Shown here: piece after piece, positions 25,886-34,298 of the stretch
Layout of the letters: every line of letters starts with the position of its first letter
Position numbering within the stretch: position 1 is the stretch's first letter
NCBI GenBank assembly: GCA_963676435.2
Contig: CAXXOZ010000002.1
Location: 26,127-90,126, forward strand
Reading direction: 5' to 3'
DNA from: CAXXOZ01 sp963676435
GTDB taxonomy: Bacteria; Bacillota; Clostridia; Lachnospirales; Lachnospiraceae
DNA: 64,000 nucleotides
Made by a program: the position numbers and the translations under genes
The notes under the pieces: generated by a model
Databases searched by the model: none
The model's input: the letters and a program-made list of their open reading frames with translations, nothing else
Told to the model about the DNA's origin: nothing

Positions 25886-27504
25886 TCTTTGACCTTAATC
25901 AGCTTTCGCTTTTCTTGATTATATTTCCATTCTTTAACATTTTTCTTTTCAAAAGAATTATTTAATTTTAATTTTAAACTAGGGTTTTTCCATTTTGAAT
26001 TTTCTTTAATAGAATCTAAGAATTTAGAATTTATTGCTCTGATATATTTATAAGAAATCTTTACTTTTACTGTCGCTAAACTTTCTTCATTGTTGCTGTC
26101 TTTTACAGCCATAGTAAACTCATAGTCACCATATTTATTACTAGTTATATCGTTTTTTAAATCACCATAACTTTTAATATATACTTCATCTTTTAAGTCT
26201 CCATCAAAAACATCGTAGGCTTCAATCAATGCTTCCATCAATGCAGCATTGTTTATTTCCTGACCATAATCAAAATACAAGGTGTCTTTAACTGTTAATT
26301 CAGGCAAAACATTTTTAATCGTTACCTTAATCTTTTTAGTTGTTGATAAATTTCTACTATCTGTAACTTTATATGTCACATAATATTCTCCAACAGGATT
26401 TTTTACAGAATCCAATTGTAAGTCTGTATCTATTATTTCTGGTTTTGTTTTACCAGTACTATAATCATACGCAGTTACATTTTTTAATAAAAGTTTTTTT
26501 GATATTTTTGTTCCTTCGTTTACCTCTATATTGTTGGCATTTATTTCTGGCGGGATATTTATAACTTCTATATAGTAAGGAGTTCCTGAAACCGTCCCTA
26601 GAAATACCGATGGAATCCAGCCTACATTTTTACTATTTTTTAAATATGCAACTCTATAACAGTTTTTATAATATATATTGCCATAAGATAATTTGTACCA
26701 TGTTAACTTTTCACTCCCATTATTAATTCTTTTGCTTACTGACAAATCATAAAAACGCTTGTTAGTTCCCCAAAACAAATATTTCCCTTTATATTTTGCG
26801 CGCTTTGTATCAGTACCTGGTCCAGTCCTTACAAAGGCATAATCTGCACTTACAACAGAACTATTATTCCCTAAAGAAGTATTTGGTTTAATTATATTAT
26901 CTTTATATTCAAAACTATCAAATATTTTACTTGCATAAATTTTACTTTGTTTAAACTCCCATTCCACTCCTTTCCCCTTATAGGTATTTGTAGCAACTAA
27001 AGATATTTTTAAGCTCCATTTCGTTTTTTCTACCTGAAAATCTTCTAAGTCTGAAATAGGAATTTTAAATTGAAACCCTACATCTTTATAACGATAGTTC
27101 AAATGTGAAAGATTAGGATTAACAACATCACTTTCTCCTTTACTGACCCACGAAGCTCCTTGCTTTCTTTCAAGAGAAGTTAAATCAATATAATACTTTC
27201 CTGTATCATAATAAGTCTTCTTCTCCTTTCCATTGTTCAATTCTAATTTATAGTAGTGTGTTCCCTTCTTTTTTTCACTACTTGTATAATTTTGAAGATA
27301 TAAAACAAAGTAGAAACCTTCGATAATTAAATTTGAACCTTTTCTATATTGATTTTGTACTTCATAATGGGTTTGAAATCCTTTAATCTTCTCCCCATAT
27401 GCTTTAACATTAATGCAGTTTAAAAAAAACATTGCCAATACAAAGCAAAACATAAAAATCAGGGGTCGAAAATAACTGCTTTTAATTTTTAAAAGCTTTT
27501 TCAA
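25882..27504 (-). CDS. Secreted SH3-like / Ig-like surface protein
   Basis: A 540-residue exported protein. The TTG start at 27504 has AAAGGAG upstream. A signal peptide spans about 1-36 and ends NVKA before YG. Residues about 40-200 form a Lys/Tyr-rich beta domain. About 215-305 resembles a bacterial SH3 domain (ADYAFVRTGPGTDTKRA, typical of the wall-binding SH3b type). Two cadherin/Ig-like modules follow, the first with GEYYVTYKVTDSRNLSTTKK and the second with GDYEFTMAVKDSNNEES. There is no LPxTG motif and no C-terminal membrane helix. It may bind cell wall around the Tad-like channel. It has its own promoter. Confidence 0.68.
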   Translation of the reverse strand: MKKLLKIKSSYFRPLIFMFCFVLAMFFLNCINVKAYGEKIKGFQTHYEVQNQYRKGSNLIIEGFYFVLYLQNYTSSEKKKGTHYYKLELNNGKEKKTYYDTGKYYIDLTSLERKQGASWVSKGESDVVNPNLSHLNYRYKDVGFQFKIPISDLEDFQVEKTKWSLKISLVATNTYKGKGVEWEFKQSKIYASKIFDSFEYKDNIIKPNTSLGNNSSVVSADYAFVRTGPGTDTKRAKYKGKYLFWGTNKRFYDLSVSKRINNGSEKLTWYKLSYGNIYYKNCYRVAYLKNSKNVGWIPSVFLGTVSGTPYYIEVINIPPEINANNIEVNEGTKISKKLLLKNVTAYDYSTGKTKPEIIDTDLQLDSVKNPVGEYYVTYKVTDSRNLSTTKKIKVTIKNVLPELTVKDTLYFDYGQEINNAALMEALIEAYDVFDGDLKDEVYIKSYGDLKNDITSNKYGDYEFTMAVKDSNNEESLATVKVKISYKYIRAINSKFLDSIKENSKWKNPSLKLKLNNSFEKKNVKEWKYNQEKRKLIKVKE

Positions 27505-27579
27505 TAATATTCTCCTTTCAAATTTTGGGATAATTATGAACATAGAAATGTATATAAACAAAAGACTTTTGGTTTATAT

Positions 27580-27609
27580 ATAGTAACATATTGTATGTAG
27601 TCGTGTCAA
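27580..27609 (-). promoter_or_regulatory. Probable internal promoter of the Tad-like operon
   Basis: On the minus strand: TTGACA (27609-27604), 18-bp spacer, TACTAT (27585-27580), about 75 bp before the SH3/Ig gene. It overlaps the last codons of the permease gene. It would let the Tad-like genes be expressed apart from the ABC pair. Confidence 0.6.
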
Positions 27610-28436
27610 TATTTATCTGCTTTTTTCTCATATAAAAACATTGCAGTAATAACACAAATAACAGCAACAACAACGCATATAAGAGAAAAAACAACTACCT
27701 GAGTTGTGGTTTTAGAAACTAAAATGTTTTGATATGAAATAATTGAAAAACTTTTTAACGTCTCCAACTTTTCATGAATAAGGTTAATCTTTGGTGATAC
27801 TATTTCACCTTTGCTGGCTATAGCAAATTTAATAATCGGAAAGATTTTATATACATTTCCAATTACAAATAATACAAATACTATTAATGTCAAATATTCG
27901 GAAGATACATTAGACCTTGAAAAAGCGACTGTGCTTAAAAGACTAATAGCCATCACTGCTAAATAAAAAAACAATCCTAAAAGAAATACATTTAAAATCT
28001 CAACTTTTCCCGAAAGTAAGAATATTAAAACTGACTTATAGACAACCCAAATAATTAAAAACGATATTACATTAATAATGTATTCAGTGAGCACAAAAAA
28101 TTTACTCCCATAAAGCTGTCCCGAAAATATTTTTATACGACCATTTTCGATTATTTTCTTATGAAAGCTCCATATATCCATAGTAGCAATATAAAATAAA
28201 TAAAACTCTATTATCATGCTTAAAACTGCCGTTAAGATGCCTACATCCAAAAGAGTTTCTCCATTATAGAGTCCCAAAAAGGGACTTATATGTTGCCACA
28301 TTATAGTAGCAGATTCTCCCATAGGTTTAAACATATTAAGCCAGCTTGGAATCATAGCTACTATTAAAAGTAGTGAAAGTATAATTATTCTTCGTAATAG
28401 TATTGTCCATCTTTGTTTTAACTCTAAATATATCAT
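27606..28436 (-). CDS. ABC-2-type membrane permease
   Basis: A 276-residue protein with about six hydrophobic helices (for example IIILSLLLIVAMIPSWL near 17-33, and VFSLICVVVAVICVITAMFL near the end), and charged ends. This is the layout of ABC-2 permeases such as those of multidrug or lantibiotic-immunity exporters. AAAGG sets the ATG at 28436, four bases after the ATPase stop, so the two are translated together. The substrate is unknown. Its linkage to the Tad-like genes suggests a role in envelope assembly or subunit insertion. Confidence 0.7.
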   Translation of the reverse strand: MIYLELKQRWTILLRRIIILSLLLIVAMIPSWLNMFKPMGESATIMWQHISPFLGLYNGETLLDVGILTAVLSMIIEFYLFYIATMDIWSFHKKIIENGRIKIFSGQLYGSKFFVLTEYIINVISFLIIWVVYKSVLIFLLSGKVEILNVFLLGLFFYLAVMAISLLSTVAFSRSNVSSEYLTLIVFVLFVIGNVYKIFPIIKFAIASKGEIVSPKINLIHEKLETLKSFSIISYQNILVSKTTTQVVVFSLICVVVAVICVITAMFLYEKKADKY

Positions 28437-28440
28437 ATCT

Positions 28441-29319
28441 TTAACCTTTCGGATTCCATTTACTAAAATCTTTTCTTTGCATTTCTTCAAAACTTACATC
28501 TTCAACTAAAAAATCTTTACATTTAGATTCCACTATACCTTTGTTAATTAACTGCAAGTCTTCATTTTTATATAAATATATTTTTTTATCCTGATATTCA
28601 AAAAGTTTCTCATCAAAGTATTTCTCAAAGGAAAGGCTTTCTACACCTGTCAAAGTAATGATTTTCCATTTTTTCATATCATGATCTATTATATCAGAAG
28701 AGATTAATTTTCCTTCATGTATATATATATAATCTGTACAAAACTTAAAAACCTCATCATAACTCTCAGTAGATATTATTATTGAAGATTTTTGTTTTGC
28801 AATATCATGTAAATATATGTATAGTTTTTCTGCCAAAGAATCTTCCAGATAATTTCCTGGTTCATCTAATAATATCAACTCAGGCACTGATGATATAGCA
28901 GCTATTAGAGATATAAGTTTATTTTCCTGATAAGTCATTTCTAAAAGTTTTTGTTTTATATCTATCTTAAAAATTTGATTTATAAGCTCTTCTTCAATTT
29001 CTATATTATAACCTGGAGTTCTTTTTTTTATTATCTTTAAATATTCTTTTCCTGTTACTCCTTCTTCAATAATGATATCATCTGGAACAAATCGAATACT
29101 TGAGCCGTTAAAAAAGTTTTCTTTTATTTTTGATTCAACACTTCCAGATAAGGGTTTCTTCAAACCACATATAATCTCAAGCAAAGTAGTTTTGCCTGAA
29201 TCTTTTTCCCCCGAAAGACAAATTATTTTGTTTTCTTCTATTCTCATGTTTTCGATGCTTAATTCGAAATCACTATCCATATAAAAATATTTCAATTGAT
29301 CTATGAAAATTAGACTCAT
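28441..29319 (-). CDS. ABC transporter ATPase with degenerate signature
   Basis: A 292-residue nucleotide-binding protein. Walker A is GEKDSGKT (37-44) and Walker B ELILLDEPGNY (147-157). The usual LSGGQ signature is replaced by a sequence around EMTYQENKL (127-135), and the switch His is replaced by Glu (IISTESYDE, 181-189). A C-terminal extension of about 90 residues follows the ATPase core. It may hydrolyse ATP poorly or work as a regulated switch. It heads the operon and pairs with the adjacent permease. Confidence 0.8.
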   Translation of the reverse strand: MSLIFIDQLKYFYMDSDFELSIENMRIEENKIICLSGEKDSGKTTLLEIICGLKKPLSGSVESKIKENFFNGSSIRFVPDDIIIEEGVTGKEYLKIIKKRTPGYNIEIEEELINQIFKIDIKQKLLEMTYQENKLISLIAAISSVPELILLDEPGNYLEDSLAEKLYIYLHDIAKQKSSIIISTESYDEVFKFCTDYIYIHEGKLISSDIIDHDMKKWKIITLTGVESLSFEKYFDEKLFEYQDKKIYLYKNEDLQLINKGIVESKCKDFLVEDVSFEEMQRKDFSKWNPKG

Positions 29320-29334
29320 ATTTTCACCTTTCCA

Positions 29335-29388
29335 TTAACACTTTTAAAAATCTGTGATAATATTATCATAAATATAATGCATTTTCAA
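29335..29388. promoter_or_regulatory. Overlapping divergent promoters with a shared palindromic -10
   Basis: Rightward promoter: TTAACA (29335-29340), 17 bp, TAATAT (29358-29363). Leftward promoter: TTGAAA (29388-29383), 17 bp, TAATAT (29365-29360). The two -10 boxes overlap within GATAATATTATC (29356-29367), a perfect 12-bp palindrome. The promoters serve the ABC/Tad-like operon and the secreted-protein operon, so polymerase binding in one direction should exclude the other. Confidence 0.78.
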
Positions 29389-29423
29389 CGACTGGAAAAT
29401 ATTAAATAATAACAGGAGTAAAT

Positions 29424-29948
29424 ATGTCTAAAATAAAAGTTTCATCAAAAATCTCAAAATCTCAATCTTCAAGGAAAACTATGAATAAAAAGTTTTTATT
29501 TATTTTTGCTGGTTTATTTCTTGTAATTATAATTGTAATAGGAATCGTTTTGTTTAACTACGAAGATTATAACATAGTTGTAGATAATGGGAATGTTGAT
29601 GAATTCGTGGATGATAATAAAAAGATCATTCCTAATGAAGTAGGCTATTATGAAGTCCAAATGAATACAACCTGGAATTTTACCTCCTCCAAAAAACCTT
29701 CATATAATGCCTATGTTGGTAACAGCAACAGTAATTTGAATACTATCTATTTTACAATTTCTATAGATGAAGAGAATATATATACCTCCCCATACCTTCC
29801 TGTGGGAACAAATCTTAAAAACATAAAACTTGAAAAAAATCTTAAAAAAAATTCTTATAATGCTATAATGAAATACCATCTTTTAGACGATAATTATATA
29901 GAGATAAGCTCTCTATCTGTTTCGATGACTATTGTTATCGAGAATTGA
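29424..29948 (+). CDS. Membrane-anchored extracytoplasmic protein (MNTTW paralogue 1)
   Basis: A 174-residue protein: a basic cytoplasmic tail (SKISKSQSSRKTMNKK), one membrane helix (FLFIFAGLFLVIIIVIGIVL) and an outside domain of about 120 residues. Conserved blocks shared with the next gene are YYEVQMNTTWNFTSS, YVGNSNSNLNTIYFTISI, SPYLPVGTNLKNIKL and the C-terminal YHLLDDNYIEISSLSVSMT. AGGAG precedes the ATG. I do not recognise the family. The neighbouring secreted protein and the divergent Tad-like operon suggest a role in surface assembly. Confidence 0.75.
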   Translation: MSKIKVSSKISKSQSSRKTMNKKFLFIFAGLFLVIIIVIGIVLFNYEDYNIVVDNGNVDEFVDDNKKIIPNEVGYYEVQMNTTWNFTSSKKPSYNAYVGNSNSNLNTIYFTISIDEENIYTSPYLPVGTNLKNIKLEKNLKKNSYNAIMKYHLLDDNYIEISSLSVSMTIVIEN

Positions 29949-30046
29949 GCTAACCTCATTAATTTTAGAAGTACAAATGTTTTAATTTATGTAATAGTTT
30001 TATATATGTTTTTCATTTGTATTTTTTTATTAAGGATGGACAAATC

Positions 30047-30583
30047 ATGTCGAAAAAACACGTAAACGAACGAGTTGGGCAAGTTAAAAGCACAAAGAAA
30101 TCCCGTAAGAAATTAATTATCGGGATTAGTAGTATTGTCGTTTTTGCCGGACTACTCACATGGTTGGTTATGGTTTTGATTAATGGAATGGATTCCTATG
30201 ATCAGGTTGTTACACCAGATAATATCGAAGAAGTTATATCTTCTCTTGATGAAGCTGAAGTAACACCAATAGGTTCTTACGAGGTTCTAATGAACACAAC
30301 CTGGAATTTTGAATCATCTGAAGATGCTTCCTATGATGCTGTTATTGGTAATAGTAAATATAATCAAAATGAAGTTTATTTTACTATCGAACTTGCAGAC
30401 ACAGGGGAAGAAATCTACCAGTCACCTTACATTCCTGTAGGTTCTGACTTGGAAAATATTAAATTACAAGAAAAATTGAATAAAGGCACTTACGAGTGTG
30501 TTCTTACCTATCATCTTGTAGATTCAAATATGTCCGAAGTAAGCACCGTATCCGTAACTATGACTGTAATCATCCAAAACTAA
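30047..30583 (+). CDS. Membrane-anchored extracytoplasmic protein (MNTTW paralogue 2)
   Basis: A 178-residue paralogue of the preceding gene with the same layout: basic tail (STKKSRKKLIIG), one membrane helix (SSIVVFAGLLTWLVMVL), and an outside domain with YEVLMNTTWNFESS, AVIGNSKYNQNEVYFTIEL, SPYIPVGSDLENIKL and YHLVDSNMSEVSTVSVTMT. The start is the ATG at 30047 with AAGGATGGA upstream. The 98-bp gap from paralogue 1 has no clear promoter, so both probably share a transcript with the secreted protein gene 18 bp downstream. Confidence 0.75.
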   Translation: MSKKHVNERVGQVKSTKKSRKKLIIGISSIVVFAGLLTWLVMVLINGMDSYDQVVTPDNIEEVISSLDEAEVTPIGSYEVLMNTTWNFESSEDASYDAVIGNSKYNQNEVYFTIELADTGEEIYQSPYIPVGSDLENIKLQEKLNKGTYECVLTYHLVDSNMSEVSTVSVTMTVIIQN

Positions 30584-30601
30584 ATTCAAGGAGGATTTTA
30601 A

Positions 30602-32470
30602 ATGAGGAAAATGAAGTTTTTGACAGCTTTGCTAGTCGCAATTATGGTTTCTACAACCATAGCCCCTGCAGTTTTTGCAGAAGAAAGTACCACACAAACA
30701 GGTGATGGTACATCAGAAGGTATTCCTGCTGATGATATTTTTAGAGTTGTTTTACCAACAACTACAACAGAAACTTATGATTTTATCTTAGATCCAAGTG
30801 ATTTACTTAGTACAAGTAGTTTAGATGGTGACAGAGATGCCTACAATGGTGACTCAGTTTACTTTACAAATGTTGATTCAGCTGCAACAGTAACATTATC
30901 TTCAGATGGAAGCAATGCTTATATCGAAGAATATACTGTTTTGGATGCTGCTACACCAGCTGACTTAGCAACTTTAAATGCAGACCTTACAGTAACTAAT
31001 GGTGCTGTAGATGTAATAACCGCTGATACATTCTATGTATGGACACCTGTTTCTGGTAGTGAAGCTACAGGTGTTGGTGAATGGACAGCTATAACTTTAG
31101 CAAATGTAGCTGATTATTTTTCATTTACTTTTGATACTGACAGTGGCGACGGAGATGTTACAGATTTCGAATATGCAGCTTTAACTGCTTGCGACGAACT
31201 ACTTTATGTAAAAACATTTGAAGAAGTTGCTGGTGCTGATGCTGTTGCATACTGTACAGTTGTTGCTGGTGACGTAACTGCAGTAGATGGTCTTTTTGGA
31301 GATAGCTCAGGAGCTACATTAACACTTCCTGATGATTTAACTTACACTGCAGCAACTTCTGCTTATACTGGTACATCAGAAACTGCAACTGCAATTAATA
31401 AATCTACATTTGGCGTTATCCTTAATGTACAAACAGATATCGCAAATACAACAACTCCTGTAACTCTTACAACTACAGCAGCTGTTGAAGGAGATACAGA
31501 AACAAATCTAGCAATAGATATTTTAGGTGATGATGGTTCTGCCGTAGCAAACGTAGCTGGTACAGGTGATGGAACAGCTGATGTTGATTTCTACCTAAGT
31601 GGAACAGATGCAAACTATACACAGTATCAGGGTGCAGATGATGCTGCTACAGGTGGACATACATATAACTATTTAGAAAAAACAACTGCAACATGGAGCG
31701 ATCTTGATTTTGGTCTTCAGGCAGCTTGTAATACAACAGCTGATTGGACAGATTACAATGCTGATTTAGCAGCTGACAACAGACTTGAGTTAACTCTTAC
31801 ATTTACTATGACAGATGCTTCAGATGTAGAAGTTGGTGACAATTATAATGCTGGCACTGGTGTTATACAGGTTCAAACTGGTGATGTTCCAAGTATTGAT
31901 ACCTTAACATATGTAGTTGAAGAAGGTGTAGCTGAAGAAGTAACAGTTACATTAGGTACAGAAACAAATGCAGCAACAGGAATAACATCTGTTAATGATG
32001 GTGCTGACTTAACTGTAACAACAGATTACACATTCTCTGGAACAACATTAACACTTACTTCAACTTACATTGACAGCATTCTTGGAGATGGAACTGCAGA
32101 TGTAAGTGAAGATCTTGTAGTAACATTTAATGATGTTTCAGCAACAGAAGTAACAATAACTTTAACGTGTGATGCATACAATCCAAGTGTTACTTTAACT
32201 GCTGATGGTCTTATTACAATTCTTACATTATCAGCCGATAAAAATATAGAGGCTGGTGCTGTAGAACTTGGAACAGATACACTATTCCCTCTTGATGATG
32301 AGTCTGCAACATGGGATACTTCATCATGGACTGCTGAAACTGGTGGTACAGTAACAATTCAACTTGAAGCAGCATACTTCACAGCTTATGGTGGAGAAGA
32401 ATTAAATGTTGAAGTTACTTTATCAGATGCTTCAGTAATTACAACAAGTGCAACATTAAATGTAGAATAA
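30602..32470 (+). CDS. Large acidic, Thr/Ala/Asp-rich secreted protein
   Basis: A 622-residue exported protein. A signal peptide (MRKMKFLTALLVAIMVSTTI ... FAEE) is followed by a long beta-rich, strongly acidic chain with very few Lys or Arg. The N-terminal module has IFRVVLPTTTTETYDFILDP and DAYNGDSVYFTN. A similar module recurs near residue 270 (FGVILNVQTDI). Tandem Ig-like units follow, for example TYVVEEGVAEEVTVTLGTET. There is no sortase motif and no C-terminal membrane helix. AAGGAGG precedes the ATG, and the codon use is more selective than in its neighbours, as for abundant proteins. It is a good candidate for a secreted fibre or surface-layer subunit. Family not recognised with certainty. 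Confidence 0.7.
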   Translation: MRKMKFLTALLVAIMVSTTIAPAVFAEESTTQTGDGTSEGIPADDIFRVVLPTTTTETYDFILDPSDLLSTSSLDGDRDAYNGDSVYFTNVDSAATVTLSSDGSNAYIEEYTVLDAATPADLATLNADLTVTNGAVDVITADTFYVWTPVSGSEATGVGEWTAITLANVADYFSFTFDTDSGDGDVTDFEYAALTACDELLYVKTFEEVAGADAVAYCTVVAGDVTAVDGLFGDSSGATLTLPDDLTYTAATSAYTGTSETATAINKSTFGVILNVQTDIANTTTPVTLTTTAAVEGDTETNLAIDILGDDGSAVANVAGTGDGTADVDFYLSGTDANYTQYQGADDAATGGHTYNYLEKTTATWSDLDFGLQAACNTTADWTDYNADLAADNRLELTLTFTMTDASDVEVGDNYNAGTGVIQVQTGDVPSIDTLTYVVEEGVAEEVTVTLGTETNAATGITSVNDGADLTVTTDYTFSGTTLTLTSTYIDSILGDGTADVSEDLVVTFNDVSATEVTITLTCDAYNPSVTLTADGLITILTLSADKNIEAGAVELGTDTLFPLDDESATWDTSSWTAETGGTVTIQLEAAYFTAYGGEELNVEVTLSDASVITTSATLNVE

Positions 32471-32496
32471 TATATTTATAATAAGCTAATAAAAGA

Positions 32497-32531
32497 GAGG
32501 AGATGCTATTTTTGATAGCATCTCCTCTTTC
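32497..32531. terminator. Terminator between convergent operons
   Basis: A perfect 13-bp stem, GAGGAGATGCTAT (32497-32509/10) with ATAGCATCTCCTC (32515-32527), is followed by TTT on the plus strand. On the minus strand it is followed by TCTTTTATTA. It can end both the secreted-protein operon and the glycan island. Confidence 0.85.
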
Positions 32532-32607
32532 ATAGTAAATTACTATGTCGCTGAACTATATAAATAAATACTTTAACACTTTAATTTCATACCTTTTTTG
32601 ATTAAAT

Positions 32608-34296
32608 CTAAGTTAAATCATACTCCGTCAGCCTACTTTTAGGACTTTTATTAAAGATTTTACCCATATTAAACCAATCTACTATTTCACTTTCCATAAT
32701 ACTACTAGTAAAATACTTTTCATATTCATCTTTTACTTTGTTATTTTCATCAATAACACTCATGGTTTCGAATTCTTCCTTTGTATAAAAACCATGGTTG
32801 TGCAATCTTAAAAATTGTATCTTGTCCACTCCTATTTCCTCACAGAAAATAACAAGTTCTTCAAGTTCTTCAATATTTTTAGATTGAATTACACAGTTAA
32901 TAAAAAAATTTTGGATTTCTCTTTTCTTTCTCAAACCCGCAAGGAATTTAATATTTTCTAATAAAACTTCGTAATTTGCTCCTAGCCTTAAAGACTCTAT
33001 TGTTTGTTTTTTTATTCCATCTAGAGAAAGTAAAACATCAATGTATTTATACTTATCTTTTAAAAATTTATTCCAATTAATTCGATTAAATAGAGTTCCA
33101 TTTGTCAATATCGAAATACTTTCCCTATTTTGCATTCTTCTGTCTTCTAGCATTTTTCTGTATGTTTTGCTAAAAAAGACTTCTCCATTACCTGACATCC
33201 AAACCTTTTCAGCAAATGGGACTAAGTTTTCAAGGATATCCTCTGAGACTTCACTTAAATGCTCCATTTGTTCTTCAGAAGCGGCATATTTTTCAGGTCT
33301 GCATGACGGGCACTGTAAATTACAGCTTGCATCTATACCCACCATCAGGCTTTTGGGTTTTTCATTATATTGTATTTTTAAGAAATTTGAGCTGTTTAAA
33401 TAATTAAAAGCTTTATCCTCTTCAAAACTATATAAATCGCAATGATTTTTATCACAAAAAGAAAATGTTCTATTAAGCACTGAAAGTCTTAAAACTTTTG
33501 CCATATCAGAATTCCAAATTTCTTCAAAACAGTTAGATTTAAAACTTCCTATAGACAAACCTAAAAAACTAGGACAGCACACATAGACGTTGTCACTAAT
33601 AATATCACACGTTCCTAAAGGTCTTACACATATGTTTTCCAACTTTTGTGAATCAAAAAATGTTTTTCTTAGCATATCACTATAATCTTTTTTCAAATCA
33701 TCATAAGTTATGAAATCTTTATAATATTTCAATCCTATATCTTTCAACTGCTTACCAATTTCTTTGGCATATTTATATGTTGCAATAACCAGATAGTAAT
33801 CACTTATATTATTTATTTCATCTAGTTTATAAACCTTTTTTTCATGATGAAATGATGAATTTGGATTATTGTCAATATAAAAATCTATACTATCCAGTTT
33901 TTTATTCTTTATAAAGTATTCATTCAAATGTTCAGATGCAATCCCGGTTCCCCAAATAGCTATTTTTCTTTTTCCAATGTTTTCATTCATACTGTTGAAT
34001 TGTTCAAACAACTCTTCGACGAAATATATTTTTTCATCTTGAAAGCCATGTTTTAATAGTTGTTCTTTTTCATTAGAGTTTTTCTTTTTTTCAGCACAAA
34101 TAACTATATTTGAGTCAAAGGAAACAATACTTTCAATTTCTGAAAGAAGATATGTTTCTTTATTTAAACTAATATTTTTCTCGTCTTTATTCCTGGCTAT
34201 ATATGCTATTATATTAAGATTTTCAAAAATATATTCAAAATCTAATTGAACTTTGTTAATTCCAAACAATATGATTTTTTCTTTATAAATATCCAA
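32608..34296 (-). CDS. Radical SAM protein with N-terminal Rossmann and SPASM-like region
   Basis: A 562-residue protein. Residues 1-95 and 110-200 are two Rossmann-like modules (ILFGIN; KIAIWGTGIASEH...IDNNP). A Cys-rich SPASM-like segment follows, with Cys at 223, 230, 240, 241, 256, 281 and 286. The radical SAM core then starts with CNLQCPSC, that is the CxxxCxxC cluster at 325, 329 and 332, followed by WMSGNGEVFF and a TIM-barrel-like end. In most SPASM enzymes the extra cluster domain is C-terminal to the radical SAM core, so this order is unusual. The TTG start at 34296 has AGAGG upstream. It is the last gene of the glycan island and may modify a sugar or a protein side chain. Confidence 0.8.
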   Translation of the reverse strand: MDIYKEKIILFGINKVQLDFEYIFENLNIIAYIARNKDEKNISLNKETYLLSEIESIVSFDSNIVICAEKKKNSNEKEQLLKHGFQDEKIYFVEELFEQFNSMNENIGKRKIAIWGTGIASEHLNEYFIKNKKLDSIDFYIDNNPNSSFHHEKKVYKLDEINNISDYYLVIATYKYAKEIGKQLKDIGLKYYKDFITYDDLKKDYSDMLRKTFFDSQKLENICVRPLGTCDIISDNVYVCCPSFLGLSIGSFKSNCFEEIWNSDMAKVLRLSVLNRTFSFCDKNHCDLYSFEEDKAFNYLNSSNFLKIQYNEKPKSLMVGIDASCNLQCPSCRPEKYAASEEQMEHLSEVSEDILENLVPFAEKVWMSGNGEVFFSKTYRKMLEDRRMQNRESISILTNGTLFNRINWNKFLKDKYKYIDVLLSLDGIKKQTIESLRLGANYEVLLENIKFLAGLRKKREIQNFFINCVIQSKNIEELEELVIFCEEIGVDKIQFLRLHNHGFYTKEEFETMSVIDENNKVKDEYEKYFTSSIMESEIVDWFNMGKIFNKSPKSRLTEYDLT

Positions 34297-34298
34297 AT

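Noticed and set aside
30602..32470. Sortase-anchored surface protein
   Set aside because: No LPxTG-like motif, no C-terminal hydrophobic helix and no basic tail.
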